64,000 bases of DNA from Welwitschia mirabilis (taxonomy: Eukaryota; Gnetophyta; Gnetopsida; Welwitschiales), in assembly GCA_051453625.1 (NCBI GenBank), contig JBOZIK010000001.1:152454125-152518124 (forward strand), written 5' to 3'. The first letter of the stretch is position 1. Every line of letters begins with the position of its first letter. A program made the translations under genes and the position numbers. Below the pieces are notes generated by a model. That model saw only the letters and a program-made list of their open reading frames with translations, was not told the DNA's origin and did no database searches. This document shows positions 34,502 to 46,375 of the stretch, piece by piece.

Positions 34502-34978
34502 CCTTAATGATGATGGTGTTATTATTTCTAAGAGAGTTGAAGTTGTCTAAACTAAAACTTGTAGGAGGAGATATGTTTAAGATGCTCCAAAGTTCTTTTA
34601 TAAAAGAAAATTGGATGAACAAATGATGTTGAGTCTCATTAACTTTATGACACATGGAATAATTTTGATCTATTCTAAAGTTTCTTTAAATCAGTTTATC
34701 TATTGTAGAAATGCATCATTTTAGTATATACTACCAAAACATCTTTATTTTCTTAGGAATAGCAAGCTTTCATAATCTTTTCCATTTATTATCATACTTA
34801 AAAAGATCATATTACATTTTAAAGATGCTTATTTTAGCATTTTTAATGGGAAGGTTTTGATTTTTAAAAATCTAAAGCCAATTTTCCTTGTGTAATAGAT
34901 CATTTACCTCTAAAATAAAGAATGTCTTTCCTTATCTTTATACTCTTTCTTGGAAATTTTTATTCAAGGAATCTTATT

Positions 34979-35440
34979 TTATAAATAAAATCTATGATAG
35001 TGCTTAGCTAAAATGCATTTAATTATATTTAAAATTCTTCTCATTCCAAGATCCCCTACTTTCTTTATCATGTTAATTTGATTAAAATTATTAAGGTTGA
35101 ATCTCTTATGGGATTTTTCACTTAACCAAATGAAGTCTCTAATTAGATTATTAATTATGCTATAAAATTTATTAAAGATAGGGAAAAAAGTAGTAGGGTA
35201 TATAGTCATGCTTACCAAGCATGATTTAGCAAGAAGGATTTTGCTTATACTTGAAAGAAAATAGTTATCCCATATAGTTAACCAAACTATAATTTTATAG
35301 ACTAAGAGGGGACAAATGATTTTTGTGATTTGATTTGGATTAAGAATAAGTCCAATATAAGCATTTAGAGAGTTTGCTAGAGCAGATTGAAAAATCTTTA
35401 GAATGTTTAATTTTCTCTGTTGATGCATATTCATCAACAA
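34979..35440 (-). pseudogene. LINE 2 reverse transcriptase, thumb/C-terminal part
   Basis: 153 codons without stop. They contain LLAKSCLVSMTIYPTTFFPIF, seen in short pieces, equivalent to 'LS.AGR..Li.svl.aip.Y.ms.f.lP', then IINNLIRDFIWLSEKSHKRF ('i....r.FlW......k....v.W') and KKVGDLGMRRILNI ('GGLG.r.l...N'). This follows the catalytic part of LINE RTs. Confidence 0.85.
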
Positions 35441-35559
35441 TAGTTTTGATTGATGCTAGCTAATAGTAAGACCTTAAAAATTTTGAAATTATTCAATATA
35501 TTGTAAGCTTGATGAGCCATGAGGAGGCTAGGATCTAAGCACAACAATACCGCATCTGT

Positions 35560-36270
35560 AAATTAAAAAATAAAGAAGGAGAAAGCTAATTTAATTGACA
35601 AGAATTTTACTTAAAAAACCTACCTAAAGAGTCCTTAATCAAAACAAAAATGCATGGAGATAAAAAAACACCATAACAAAGATAGTTACCACCTTGGAAA
35701 TAGCCATATCACTTATTGTTTACCATTATAGAGAAGGTTGATATGGATATACAAACATGAATAAGATTCTTGAGTGATGTGGAGAGACTACGCTTTTGTA
35801 ATATAAAGTTTACTATTTTCCACTGCAATATGTTAAATCTTTCACTATGTCTAGTTTGAAAAATATTGTAGGTTTTTTCTTTCAATGGTATAAGTGAACG
35901 ATTTTATTAGACAAAATAATGGTATCATAGATGACTATTATAGATATAAATCTAGATTAAGAATTCAGTACCATGGGTTTTTAATCAACCGAAAATTATC
36001 TTTAAGTGAATATTATAAACAAATTACATAAGTTGATTGACCTATATTATTATGGATGATCTAAATCTTATGATTTAGGAATAAGAATAATGAGAGTATT
36101 CTTGAATGACTTGTAGAAAGTACATTTTTTAAAGGTTTCTTGAACTATAGCACATATATACATCTTGATGAAATCACAAAAGCTTTGGTATAAGTTCATT
36201 GTAAATCCATTAAGGTTAAGAGCACATTTTTTTCATTACATTGATTATTCCTATAATTTCATCCTTTTTA
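35560..36270 (-). pseudogene. LINE 2 reverse transcriptase, catalytic part
   Basis: On the minus strand: NTLIILIPKS then RSINLCNLF (canonical 'T.I.LIPK', 'RPIsLCNv.YKi'); FFKLDIVKDLTYCSGK (motif A 'lKlD..KAyD.veW', first Asp kept); then a run ending FLSPCIFVLIKDSLGRFF (canonical 'GdpLSPyLFvl......l') near 35,720-35,630; and FTDAVLLCLDPSL (canonical FADD; now FTDA) near 35,575-35,535. Broken catalytic motifs and stops rule out activity. Confidence 0.85.
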
Positions 36271-36699
36271 ACTCTTTGATTTAGATAAAATAGTTGATAT
36301 TTTAAAATAGAAGGACTAACTAGTATGTGTTCCAAGTCCACTAGCTTTTTTGTGCAAAGATTCCAGAAGTATCTAATGAAAGGGGCTGCAGTATACTAGT
36401 TACTCTTATAGTACATTATAGACATACTCTACTATATCTAGCTTTTTTATCTATTTCTATTAGCTATTTGAAAGAAGAATTCCATGTTATAGTCTCCTTC
36501 ATTAAGCCAATAAATTATTGATCTTCATTTTTAATAGATTTCTTCCTATGAGAAGATGTTATAAATTTGGGAAATAAGGTGCTTTTCATAATTTGTAATG
36601 CTACTAGTAGTCTTATTATGATTTAGAATAATAGTAAGATCTTTCAATAATTAAATTTTAACATTTGTAAAGGAGTAATTTAACTATCTCTTCTAACAA

Positions 36700-37540
36700 A
36701 TAAGTTCATGCATTAACATTTTAAGCTTTTGAAATAATCCATAAGTACCTTCTACCAAGTGTTCGAAATAAGCTTGAGAAGATTAAAGAAGTTTAAATCT
36801 TTTAGCCATGTGTACATAAAGAAGAATAGAGATTCATTCTAAGGAGATTTCATAGTTAAAACTATAGGCCTATGAGAGTCGATAGTTAAAACTATAGGTC
36901 TATGCTTTAAAAAAGATCTGGCTTTGACTTTAAGAAAGAATACACATTTAAATCCTGATCATGCATCTATTAATTATAGATATAACTAAATTGGAAACTT
37001 CTCTAAGATTCCTTCAAGTATAATTCACAATATGTAGATAAAGATCTTTATGACCATAACTATTAGTATAGTCAATAAAAAGATTAACAGTAGAGAGATT
37101 AGGAAAATTACCAAGTTTCTCATGTAAACTAAAAATCTAATTAAAATATCACATAATTATGTCTATAGAGTCTAACATGATGTGATGAAGGCATTGTAAT
37201 GTTTGGGCTGAGTCTTAAGATCCATAAACATAGGTCATTCTTTATCTTCTATCATTGAAGACCTAATTAACTATGAGGTGGAGTTACTTTCACTGATAGT
37301 GATGAGGTTTTCATGCTTTTAGAGAAGAATTAATCCACCTTTTATGCTAGTACTTAGAAAAAAAACAAAAGACCAAGAATGCTTTATATAAAAAAGACTA
37401 ATTTTGATTAAATTCAATTTCATTTCTTAAATAAGATACATAAACACTAGAGTGTCTTTTAACAAACTCTAAAGGTGGGAAATTTTCTAGCCATTCCCAA
37501 GGCCTCTACAATTCTAAGAGATAATCATTAGAAGAAGATC
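36700..37540 (-). pseudogene. LINE 2 endonuclease relic
   Basis: IIS, stop, NCRGLGNG (about 37,530-37,489, minus) matches the endonuclease start 'iiSWNcRGLGn' with Trp changed to a stop. MTYVYGS, stop, DSAQTLQ (about 37,230-37,190) resembles the internal 'vYG......r' segment. The Asn that binds metal in this fold is kept at the first motif. Confidence 0.7.
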
Positions 37541-37974
37541 TAAGACTATTTACCATCCTAGATGTTCTCCTTTATTTTCTTCTTCATTTTATGTTTGTGG
37601 TATTAATTTGAATTTCCTATCTATTTGTTCAACTTTAATGTTCTTGCTTGTGGCTAGCACATCTACAACACGTGCTTTCATTACTATTGCAATCTACTTC
37701 TGATTCAGTTCCAATTCTATTTTTGATTAATGGATTTGGGGTCTCATTAAGTGCATGGGCATGTTTTGAAGGCATCTCATTTTCTAATATTATATTTATT
37801 GTTTTCTTAAACAGTTCCTAGATCTTTTTTATTTATTTGGTCTAGTTCCTCTATAATAGAATGTCAAATCTGTTTACTTGAGTGATCAAATTATTATTTG
37901 GAGTTGAAGCTAGTTTCTTGTTACATTTCTTTTTATTTACCTCTTGCCAATTATTATTTGCTATTTTTTCATCC

Positions 37975-38500
37975 TTCGGGCATTTAGTTCGTACATGCCC
38001 ATGTTTACTATACTTTTCCCATGTTTACTACACTTTGAACATTGTAAAGGAATAGTTTTAACCTCTGAGTTAAAAACTAACTCACCTCACAAAGCATCTA
38101 GAATAATTTTATTAACTATGAAGCTATTTAGTCTCACGTGCATGTAAATTATAGTAGTTCCCTTTTTTTTCATTAGATTCATATTTTTGTCTAGCTCAAA
38201 AAAGTCTTCCATCATATTTTTATTTGTCTGGAAAAACATCTAGATGCCATATCTCTAGATGTGGGATTGAAATACAAATACATCCTAAAATATTTTCAAA
38301 AATCATACGTTTATCAAGAATAAAAGAAGATCATTTGGTTAGGGCTAAACTACTGTGATCAAAGAAATAAGACCATCCTACTAAAACCTTACTTATATCC
38401 TCTTTGGTGTTCAAAACAAAATGTAATAATCCATCTTTGAGAGGGATTATCTTGTAGCTTTCTAAAAATTTTAGGTTGCATCATAATCACACTTTTTTTA
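37975..38500 (-). pseudogene. LINE 2 ORF1 relic with interrupted CCHC knuckle
   Basis: Minus strand: HVRLNSFIVNKIILDAL, stop, GELVFNSEVKTIPLQCSKCS (seen in two parts), followed by KHG; CSKHGHVRTKCPK is then found in another frame. Together they make a C-x2-C-x4-H-x4-C knuckle as in plant LINE ORF1, but a 20-bp tandem duplication (37,998-38,017 and 38,018-38,037) shifts the frame inside it. The preceding segment resembles the 'yARV.vevdls..lp......V.YE.lp..C' part of the family. Confidence 0.7.
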
Positions 38501-38700
38501 ATGAACAAAAATCCACTTGAATATTAAAATTTTACAATAAGACTATTTTTGAAATAGGCCTTCAAATGCCTTAAGTAGTTATTTAGCATGTTTGTAAAAA
38601 TGATATCTTCTTCATGATTAAAGCCAAAGTCTAAGCTAAAAAAGCTTTAGTTCTTACTTCACTCCACTGAGTTTACATATAATTTAGTACCTAAAGGTTT

Positions 38701-39649
38701 CAATGCCATTGAAGATAAAGGTACTAACTCTCCCTTCTACTACCTTCAACATCTCAAATCCACTTGAGTCATTCCTTTTAGGGTTTTAAGGCTTGTAAGG
38801 TACTGCTTGAAAAAATTTCTCTCAAGAATAGAAAAATCAACATGATTTCTGAGCATTACTACTATGTCCTCTTAGGTTTTTCATAGTAATGATGTTATCA
38901 AAGAGCCTACTAAGGATGTGTTGAAGATGCACAAGAACCCACTCTACTAGTTACATGATCTAAAGAAACCCTAGCTAAAACCATTTTAGACCTCTTTAGA
39001 AAAATGTAGACTAGGAAAATTGTAATAAAGAGATACTACAACTATTATAGCATTTGAAAGACTTAATGATATAGGTAAATAACACCCCTCCACTTGTGTC
39101 TGAATGCTTTGAAGGCAAACCTTAGTAGTGCTACTTGTTAATCTTTATCACTTTATCTTATATTACTTCATGAAAAAATAATTTTAATCTTAATGCTCAT
39201 CAATATATAATTAACTTTTAAGTTAAGACTATTATCACCTAAATAATATATGATTAAGATTATATGATCTTTAGAATTATGTTCTAGATACGATTACTAG
39301 TTGTATTGACCTCTACCTTAATATTTTAACTTATGTTAGTGTGGTTAACTCTATAATTATTACTTTTTAGAATGAACTTTTTTATAAGTAATTTTTCCTT
39401 AATTTAGGCCTTGTATAAGATGATTTTTCTTCTAGTATTAAAATAAATCTTTAATGTTGATTAAAATTTCTAATTTTTTTAAAAAAATTCTTTTACTAAG
39501 TTCCTAATTTTTACACTTGAATATGAAGACTTCTTACTATGTATATATTATTAACATTAAAAATTGATGTTTATTATAAATGAACAAATTAATTTAAATT
39601 TTTTAATCATAAAATATGTCTTATATTATTTTTAAAATAACACTTAATA
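38701..39649. other. AT-rich interval
   Basis: Beginning of LINE 2 or its flank; no further motif recognised. From 39,150 on the sequence is very AT-rich. Confidence 0.35.
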
Positions 39650-39884
39650 TTATGATTTTATTCATAATAATTGCAAATCTTTAGCCACATTTTGGAATAT
39701 ATGGTATAAGATGAACACAATTCTACATGAAATAATAGTGGTAATGGAGACATGAGGTGGTGACATATAGCAATAGCATTGAAAGACATGTGAAAAAGGA
39801 ATGTGGATGTGGCATTGAAGACATGTGGTGATGGAACTGGTTCATAGAGGAATTTGGCTCCCAAGGACATATGTTGGACTTGTC

Positions 39885-40095
39885 ATGATGAAGATTCCAC
39901 TTAATGCTATATGACGATCTCCACCAAATGCTATAATACAACCTCCACCAAATGCTAAATGATGAAGATTATACCTAATGCTAAAGGACAGGATCATATC
40001 TACCTAATGTTATAAGACAATCTCCATCAAATGCTATAATATAAGATCTTATCTACTTAATACTAAATAATGAATATTATACCTAACATTATAAG
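39885..40095 (+). repeat. Minisatellite-like repeat of a ~24-bp CCACCAAATGCTATAA unit
   Basis: Variants of CTCCACCAAATGCTATAA occur several times from 39,908, alternating with ATTATACCTAATGCTAAA-type units and grouped into two blocks (39,890-39,995 and 40,000-40,095). The downstream sequence (CCCTACCCTTACTTATC, then a T-rich leader) looks like the transcribed part of an LTR, but no LTR boundary was found. Confidence 0.6.
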
Positions 40096-43000
40096 CTAAA
40101 GGCTCTTAGCCTTCTTAACCCTACCCTTACTTATCAAAAGGCCTTGAACCCTCATTTGTAAACATCCTTAATTTAAACAAGACATGAAGTCTTTAGAGCA
40201 TTAAGGCATAGTTGGATTTTGAGTACTTCCTTAAGAAGTGAGCTTGTTTTCAAGAAGCTTGAGAAGTCCTTTCTACTTTTTTCATCTTTGATGTAATGTA
40301 CATTTTTCTAATTTAATACTAAGGAGTTGTTTCTTTTAGTTGCTAGTTTCAACTTAGTTTGTACTAGAAATGCAATTGCTAGTTTCAATTTAGTTTGTAC
40401 TAGAAATGCTTAAGGGATAAGTCACTATCAAGTTTTACCTTGGTCAACTGAGTGAATTTGATTAGTTAATTGGTTTATAGTCTTAATAATTTTATAATCT
40501 TATACATTGTTAGTTTATAATCTTCATTTTTATTATAAGGCTATGGGATTAGTGACCATCAAATTCATCAACACTCAAATGTTAAATGAGATTATGTTAC
40601 CAAGATCCAATATTTTGCACTTAATGATTTGAAGTTTATTTTAGATTATTACTACATACGGTTAAGTAAGGAATTGTAGGAGAATGAATTAGGCATACTT
40701 AAAGCATGCTTACTTTTCACTTTTCCAAATGAAGTTTTAAAATAATCTCAACTCCCTCTTTTTTACATTTTTTTCCCTTCTTTTGTAACTTTTAATTTAC
40801 TAAGATTTAGTCCAATTTCTGCTTAGCCTACCCTAATTATTCCTATGGAAGAATAATAACTAAGTCATAACTTAGTTTTAAATTTAAATCATTATAAACT
40901 ATGATTAAATTTTATAAGTATTTAGTTAGATTTTATTTTTCCAATGGGGGGCACTTGTCTTATCTAATGATACCCAAACTAGTTTATTTTCTTTTTCTTT
41001 TGTGTGCTCTCTAATGGTTGGTACTGGTCCTTTTAGTAATACCTAAACTAATCCTATTTAGACTTGTTTTTGTTTTTTTCCTAACTTATTTTTATGTAGA
41101 CCTACAGTTTGTTTGCAGATTTCCTTAAGGAGAAAACTTAAAAAACTAAAATAATTAACTCACTTTGTGTGTCTTTAATTTTTTTGTAGTTTTAATTTTG
41201 GTTTTCTATGCAAGCTCACTATGAAAAACACTAAAAATATAAAAAATTTTAATTAACTTTTATTAAGTATGAATTCATGTGTATTCCCATTTTTATTCTT
41301 GTTTCAGTTTTTCTATGATCCTATAATGCTATTTGATCTATGAGAAGTTTGTAAAATGTTGTGTTTTTTCCTCAACTTAATAAAAATTTTCAAATATTAG
41401 GCCCCCTTATAAAGTTGTAAAAATTTAAAAAAACATGAATGATATATTTAGAGTTTGTAATCCATTTTCTAAGAATGTTTTAACATGAGTTGGGTGTATA
41501 ACCCATTTGAAACACTCTTTAAATCCTAATTTACCTATGGAAATAGTAATAATACTTATAACACTTTAAATTGTACTTAGCTTAAAACTAAATGACATCA
41601 TATTTGACTCAAGAAAACTTTAGGGGATTTCATCTAATAGAATCATAATAATCCATGTCATTCATCCTTCTTTCCTTATTCATTTGACCATCAAACTTTA
41701 TCCCAAATTTGAAATATCTTTTTTATAAGAGTTTGATCTCACATCTTTCATTACATCTCATGATTATTATCTTTTGATATTTAATCCCTGCCATTCATTA
41801 TCCTTCATTCAATAATAACCTTCATCCAATCCATTTGAGGAGAGAATAAAAACTTTTATGGATGCTTAAAATCAAATTAACCAAGATCACGAAATAATTT
41901 TAAAATAACATTCCTCTTTCCTAACTAATCTATAATAAAGTTTCTAGGTTCAAATAAAAACCCTCTAATAAATTATCCAAAATAATGCTCAAGTTATAAA
42001 AACCCTTAATCAGTAGAAAGAAGATCTTCCTCCAATCCACAAATCTAAGAGCCTTAAAAATTTTGAAATAATTAAGGATGATGAAACCAATGATAGTTAA
42101 GTCTCATCCAATGAGAAAGAAAAAAATGAAGATTTTGAGTGTAGAAATTCATTAGTTAATGATTAATTATCTACAAGAAATTTATACTTTGAAATATGAT
42201 TAAACATATCAAAGGATAAATGAGAATGTGAATAACCATGTGAAGAAGGCTATACCTTAGATCGTTGCACAAAAATGGATGAGCCATTAAGCTATACCAA
42301 TAGTAAGAGTATTGAATTATAACCATTGTTAGTTAATTACATGAGAAGAAACCCCATAGTAACCTTAATTAGGAAGAAAACATTAGAAAAGAACCATATT
42401 TTTATCCATCTTATGAGAATTCTTCTTAACAACTCAATAAACCAACCATTATATCTTTACCTTTTACTAAGCAATACTTAAGACTTAGTAAACAAGACAA
42501 ATCTATTATAGAATTAAAACCAAATTTTAAAGATCTTAATTCTTTTGATGAAAATTTATCTTGTTAAGTAATTTCCCATTCATTGTTGTCCTCTTCTTAA
42601 GATGATGTTCTACACGAGTTATTTATTAAACATAAAAAAGCTAAAGATGAATTACTACTGATTTAAACACCTCAACATTTTTTCTTATACTAATTTCCTT
42701 TCAAATGTTATGGGCTCATGCATAAACATTGACATGGAGTGACTCCTACTTCAAAATACTCTATAAGGTTTTAAATCATTTGACATTTAAGAATTTTTAG
42801 CTTTTAGGCTTGAGTTTTCTTTAAGAATAGATTTTTCATTTAGGTTTGATTTAAAAACATGTATGTTTGATGGCCTCTCTCACTTGAAATCTCATAAGCA
42901 CTTGTATCATTATGATCATCACCTTAAACCCTTTCACTTAAGAATTCCACTTCATCCCTTTAAGCTTCTCCATTTATCCCTTTCATTTCCTAATGATCCT

Positions 43001-43380
43001 ACTAAGCCAACAAAACATCAATCATAATCATTAATCTATGAATTTCTGATACTTACAGATCTAGGTTGGTGGCCTTAAATAAAAATCAATAATAAAATGA
43101 TCTCATTATAACCTAAGTAATGCTTGTGATTGAGTGAAAGATCATGTTCGCTTAAGGTTTTTGATTTTGATAAAACTTAATTAAAAAGATGGAATCTACC
43201 TTTTCAAAATTTTTGTAAGTCTAAATAGTTTGATGGAAACAAGATTTGTCTTAACTAAGCTAATGATCCAATGACCCCTTTAATGTGCATAAAAAATAAA
43301 TATGAGAAGATGAGTAAAAATAAAAATTAATATATATTATTCAAATGCACATATCATTAATTACTTAATTTTTTTTAGTT
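40096..43380. other. Unassigned interval, possibly a decayed LTR element interior
   Basis: Two similar segments (ATCTAATGATACCCAAACTA near 40,956-40,980 and TTTAGTAATACCTAAACTA near 41,033-41,055) recall leader regions of Gypsy-type elements. No gag or pol motif can be read with confidence. Confidence 0.2.
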
Positions 43381-43699
43381 AAACAAATTAGGGATAGGGA
43401 TGCTTGGTGGCAATGTAGCTATGATGATCTATTCTATTCAACTACATTAAGGCTATAGATGCTCACTGACAATGCATCACTAACTCCTCCATACATCAAC
43501 ATGCTTAATTATATTGGAGGGAGNNNNNNNNNNCATTCTTAAAACATACATAACATTAATTAGTTAATTAGGTTTAATTAACTACATTAGGGCTATGAAT
43601 GCTCATTGACAATGTAGTTGCATCGAGGCTATAGACGCTTACTGATAATAAAACACTAACTCCTTTGAACATTAACATGCTTAATTATATTGGAGGGAG
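43381..43699 (+). repeat. Tandem direct repeat carrying GGAGGGAG polypurine tracts
   Basis: Two copies of a segment ending CATGCTTAATTATATTGGAGGGAG end at 43,523 and 43,699 (quoted here in full only as an end marker; the shared core is TTATATTGGAGGGAG). Both contain GGCTATAGAYGCTYACTGA. The second is followed at 43,701 by TGTCATAATA, an LTR-like start, so the purine block may be the polypurine tract of a Gypsy-type element. The first copy ends at a 10-N gap. Confidence 0.5.
43524..43533. other. Assembly gap (10 N)
   Basis: Lies directly after the first GGAGGGAG block. Confidence 0.95.
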
Positions 43700-43700
43700 A

Positions 43701-44301
43701 TGTCATAATACTAAAAGCTTAATGTGGTTTGAATTCTTAAACTAATAACATATGCAATGGTAGAAACAAAAAAATAATAAAAGGTAAAAGAGAGTTAAAG
43801 GCCTTTGATGTTTGGCTATTTTTTACTTTTATACTTAATATTTTCTATGATTTATTAAATTCATATGATTTACTTAATCAAAACTATGCTTATTTGATAT
43901 TGAGGTCCATTAAAAATAAAAGAATATAAGAAAGGCCATTTAATATAGATTTTTTAACTCATTTATTCATCGGTTAATGTTAAGTTCACTTTCATTGTTC
44001 ATATCCATCATCCATTCCATCTGACCTCCACCTCATAAAAATAAAATTTTTAAGATTTGACTTTTTACTTAGGATTTTTAGGAAGAAACAAAATAATTGT
44101 TTTGCACCACTTAGTTTTTTTTCTTTCATATCTTAGATGCATTATTTTAAATTGCTTTTAATAAAAGGACTCATCAAAGTCTTTCTAAGGCTATGTTTTA
44201 AAATGCTTTAAACACTTTTTATTATAAACTTTAAGAATAAAGTTCAGTTTTGATTAGGGAAAATGACATATATTTTTCATAAAATTTTCTATTTTAATGC
44301 C
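43701..44301. other. AT-rich interval, possible LTR remnant
   Basis: Starts TGTCATAATA after a purine block, as an LTR would; no further LTR landmarks are seen before the Copia LTR fragment at 44,302. Confidence 0.2.
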
Positions 44302-44572
44302 TATTGGTAAACCTAGTTTTGATGATTTCACTTGTCAAATAATTTGTATTATTGTGTAGATAAAACATTGCAAAGAAAATTAGATCATGATAAGTACAAG
44401 TCAATGTCGAGTCTTTAAAGACAATATCTCATAAAGAGGCTTAGAATTAAAATTATAAGTTTAGTTTTCTGAAGATGTCTACAAAATGAAAGACATATAA
44501 ACACTTAAAAATATCTATGATAAAGATGTCTATAGCTTAAAGGTATCTATAATATTCCAACTTTCTAGTCAT
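44302..44572 (+). repeat. Copia LTR fragment (start only)
   Basis: TATTGGTAAACCTAGTTTT aligns with the LTR start TGTTGGTAAATCTAG at 46,376 and keeps the AGATGTCT-type octamers (for example GAAGATGTCTAC near 44,473). It is cut by the 100-N gap. Confidence 0.75.
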
Positions 44573-44672
44573 NNNNNNNNNNNNNNNNNNNNNNNNNNNN
44601 NNNNNNNNNNNNNNNNNNNNNNNNNNNNNNNNNNNNNNNNNNNNNNNNNNNNNNNNNNNNNNNNNNNNNNNN
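44573..44672. other. Assembly gap (100 N)
   Basis: It separates the LTR fragment from interior sequence of the 3' half; most of a Copia element is missing here. Confidence 0.95.
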
Positions 44673-44860
44673 CAGGTTTGGTTGACCTCTTAATAATCCG
44701 GTCGACCCCTCTGGGTTTAGTTCATTTTTGTTGTATCTGCTTCAGGTGCGGTCGATCCCTCTAGGATCTGGTCGACCCCCACTAGAGGTAAATAACTAAG
44801 TAGTTTCTTTCATGCATTTGGTCGACATCTTTTACCTGCATAACTCAAACTCATCTACAC
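44673..44860 (+). repeat. Cluster of GTCGAC palindromes
   Basis: GGTCGACC-type boxes occur at about 44,700, 44,769 and 44,820, with mutated forms GTTGACC near 44,682 and GTCGATCC near 44,751. CpG is intact, in contrast to the surrounding element. The box spacing recalls the AGACRTCT arrays of the other Copia copies. Confidence 0.6.
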
Positions 44861-44876
44861 ACAATATCTAATAAAT

Positions 44877-46375
44877 TTGCACTACATTAAAAGAATTAGT
44901 TTGACATCAATTGGCAAATATAATCTAACAAAGGCATCAATAGAGAGATGGAAATGTATAAGGACTCTAACATGGTCAGATTTAAAGAAGGAAGCAGAAG
45001 AAGAATTAGCACCTATAGCTTCCCATGGTATAGGTTATGACTCAGGCAGAGTAGCTAATAATGATTTTATAGAGAAGTCATCAAGAGATAAGGCACAGGA
45101 TCAGGGGGAGTACCAGGCTTCCACAGAGGCACAAGTATAGTGAAATAAATAGGCTTCCAATCCATCACATCAGAGGTAATAATAGTAAAAGATAGAGTTT
45201 AAGAGCTCAGATGTATAGCCTCTTATCTTTCACCGTCTACATCATAATATTCTAGATTACCATCATGCTTAACAACCTTCATCATGTTTCATAATCCAAT
45301 CACCTTCACCCCTACTTTTCCACCTCTAGTATGTATATCATCTCCACCACCATCTCACATTGAGCCTATTCAGATGCCACCCATTTCCACCATGAAATTA
45401 CCACCATCATTTGTAGAAATAGCCATAGCCAACTTCTTTAGAACATCCATCACTTATTAACCATATCAACATATGATGAGGTAGGTCCCCTAGGAAATGA
45501 CATACTCAACCAACCATATCCTCCTCATCATATACCCAATCAATCTTCATCACTCATGATAGCAATGATAGTGATGAAGAAGGTTAAGGCATACATTATA
45601 TGAGTGACTCTATTCTTAGTAATCAGAGCCTTTTATCCACTATCTAGAAAGGAGGAGAATTTTTGACAAATTAGTAATAGATTAGTTGCATTCAGTTAGG
45701 TACATCAGCTTTCAGCTTGAGGACAGTGGAGTTCTTATCTATGAGATGTTAGATTGGATCCCTAACTGTTATCATTTTTCATTAATGATAACTCTTATTA
45801 TTTTGGCACATATTACTATTATCTATTTTTTGTTAGCACACTCTTTCTATTGGCACACTCTCATGTCTTAATATCATGAATTGTTCACACAATTCTAAAA
45901 TGATGTGCTCTAATTTTGATTATTGATTAATACATTTTTATGATCTTTATATTATAATACATTTCTATTTATGTCATGTTCTAATTCTTTTCAGTCCATT
46001 GCTATAAGCATATTTTTCATGATATATTGTTAATACCTAAGCTAAATACTTTACTCTGATCTCATTATTTACACATTACTAGTAGCATATATTACTTGAT
46101 CAATTATTAACATTCTTAAATGAAATTATCAAATGTATTTATGTCTTTCTTCTCTACATCCTACATGCTTTTTTAAATGGCTAATGTTATGATTTATTAA
46201 GTGTCTATGTGCCTTTACTTTTTATTCAAAGTGATTAATATCATGTTTTTCCAATATCATTGCAAAAATTAATTATGTACATCTCTCTTAAATATGAGTA
46301 TCTAATTTTAGTTGATCGAATGATATTGTAATAATGAGATTTTCCAATCTTAGACATCATTAAAAAGGGGGATAT
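44877..46375 (+). mobile_element. 3' interior remnant of Copia element 3
   Basis: Open stretch 44,877-45,140 (WSDLKKEAEEELAPIASHGI, then DSGRVANNDFIEKSSRDKAQ) is the C-terminal half of the post-pol ORF seen at 53,400-53,560. A Pro/Ser-rich tail follows, then an AT-rich noncoding stretch and the polypurine tract AAAAAGGGGG (46,362-46,371) in front of the LTR at 46,376. It is therefore the 3' end of an element whose 5' part is lost at the gap or by deletion. Confidence 0.75.

Larger units (their letters stand above)
34970..38700 (-). mobile_element. Second decayed L1-type LINE retrotransposon
   Basis: On the minus strand the order is ORF1 with a zinc knuckle (about 38,500-37,975), endonuclease start (about 37,525), endonuclease middle (about 37,230-36,950), RT (about 36,260-35,560) and RT C-terminal region (35,440-34,979). 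Frames are broken, but one 153-codon stretch (35,440-34,979) has no stop. Its RT wording differs from that of the LINE at 17.5-22 kb, so it is a different lineage. The 3' end should lie between 34,502 and 34,970, beside the Copia insertion. Confidence 0.85.
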
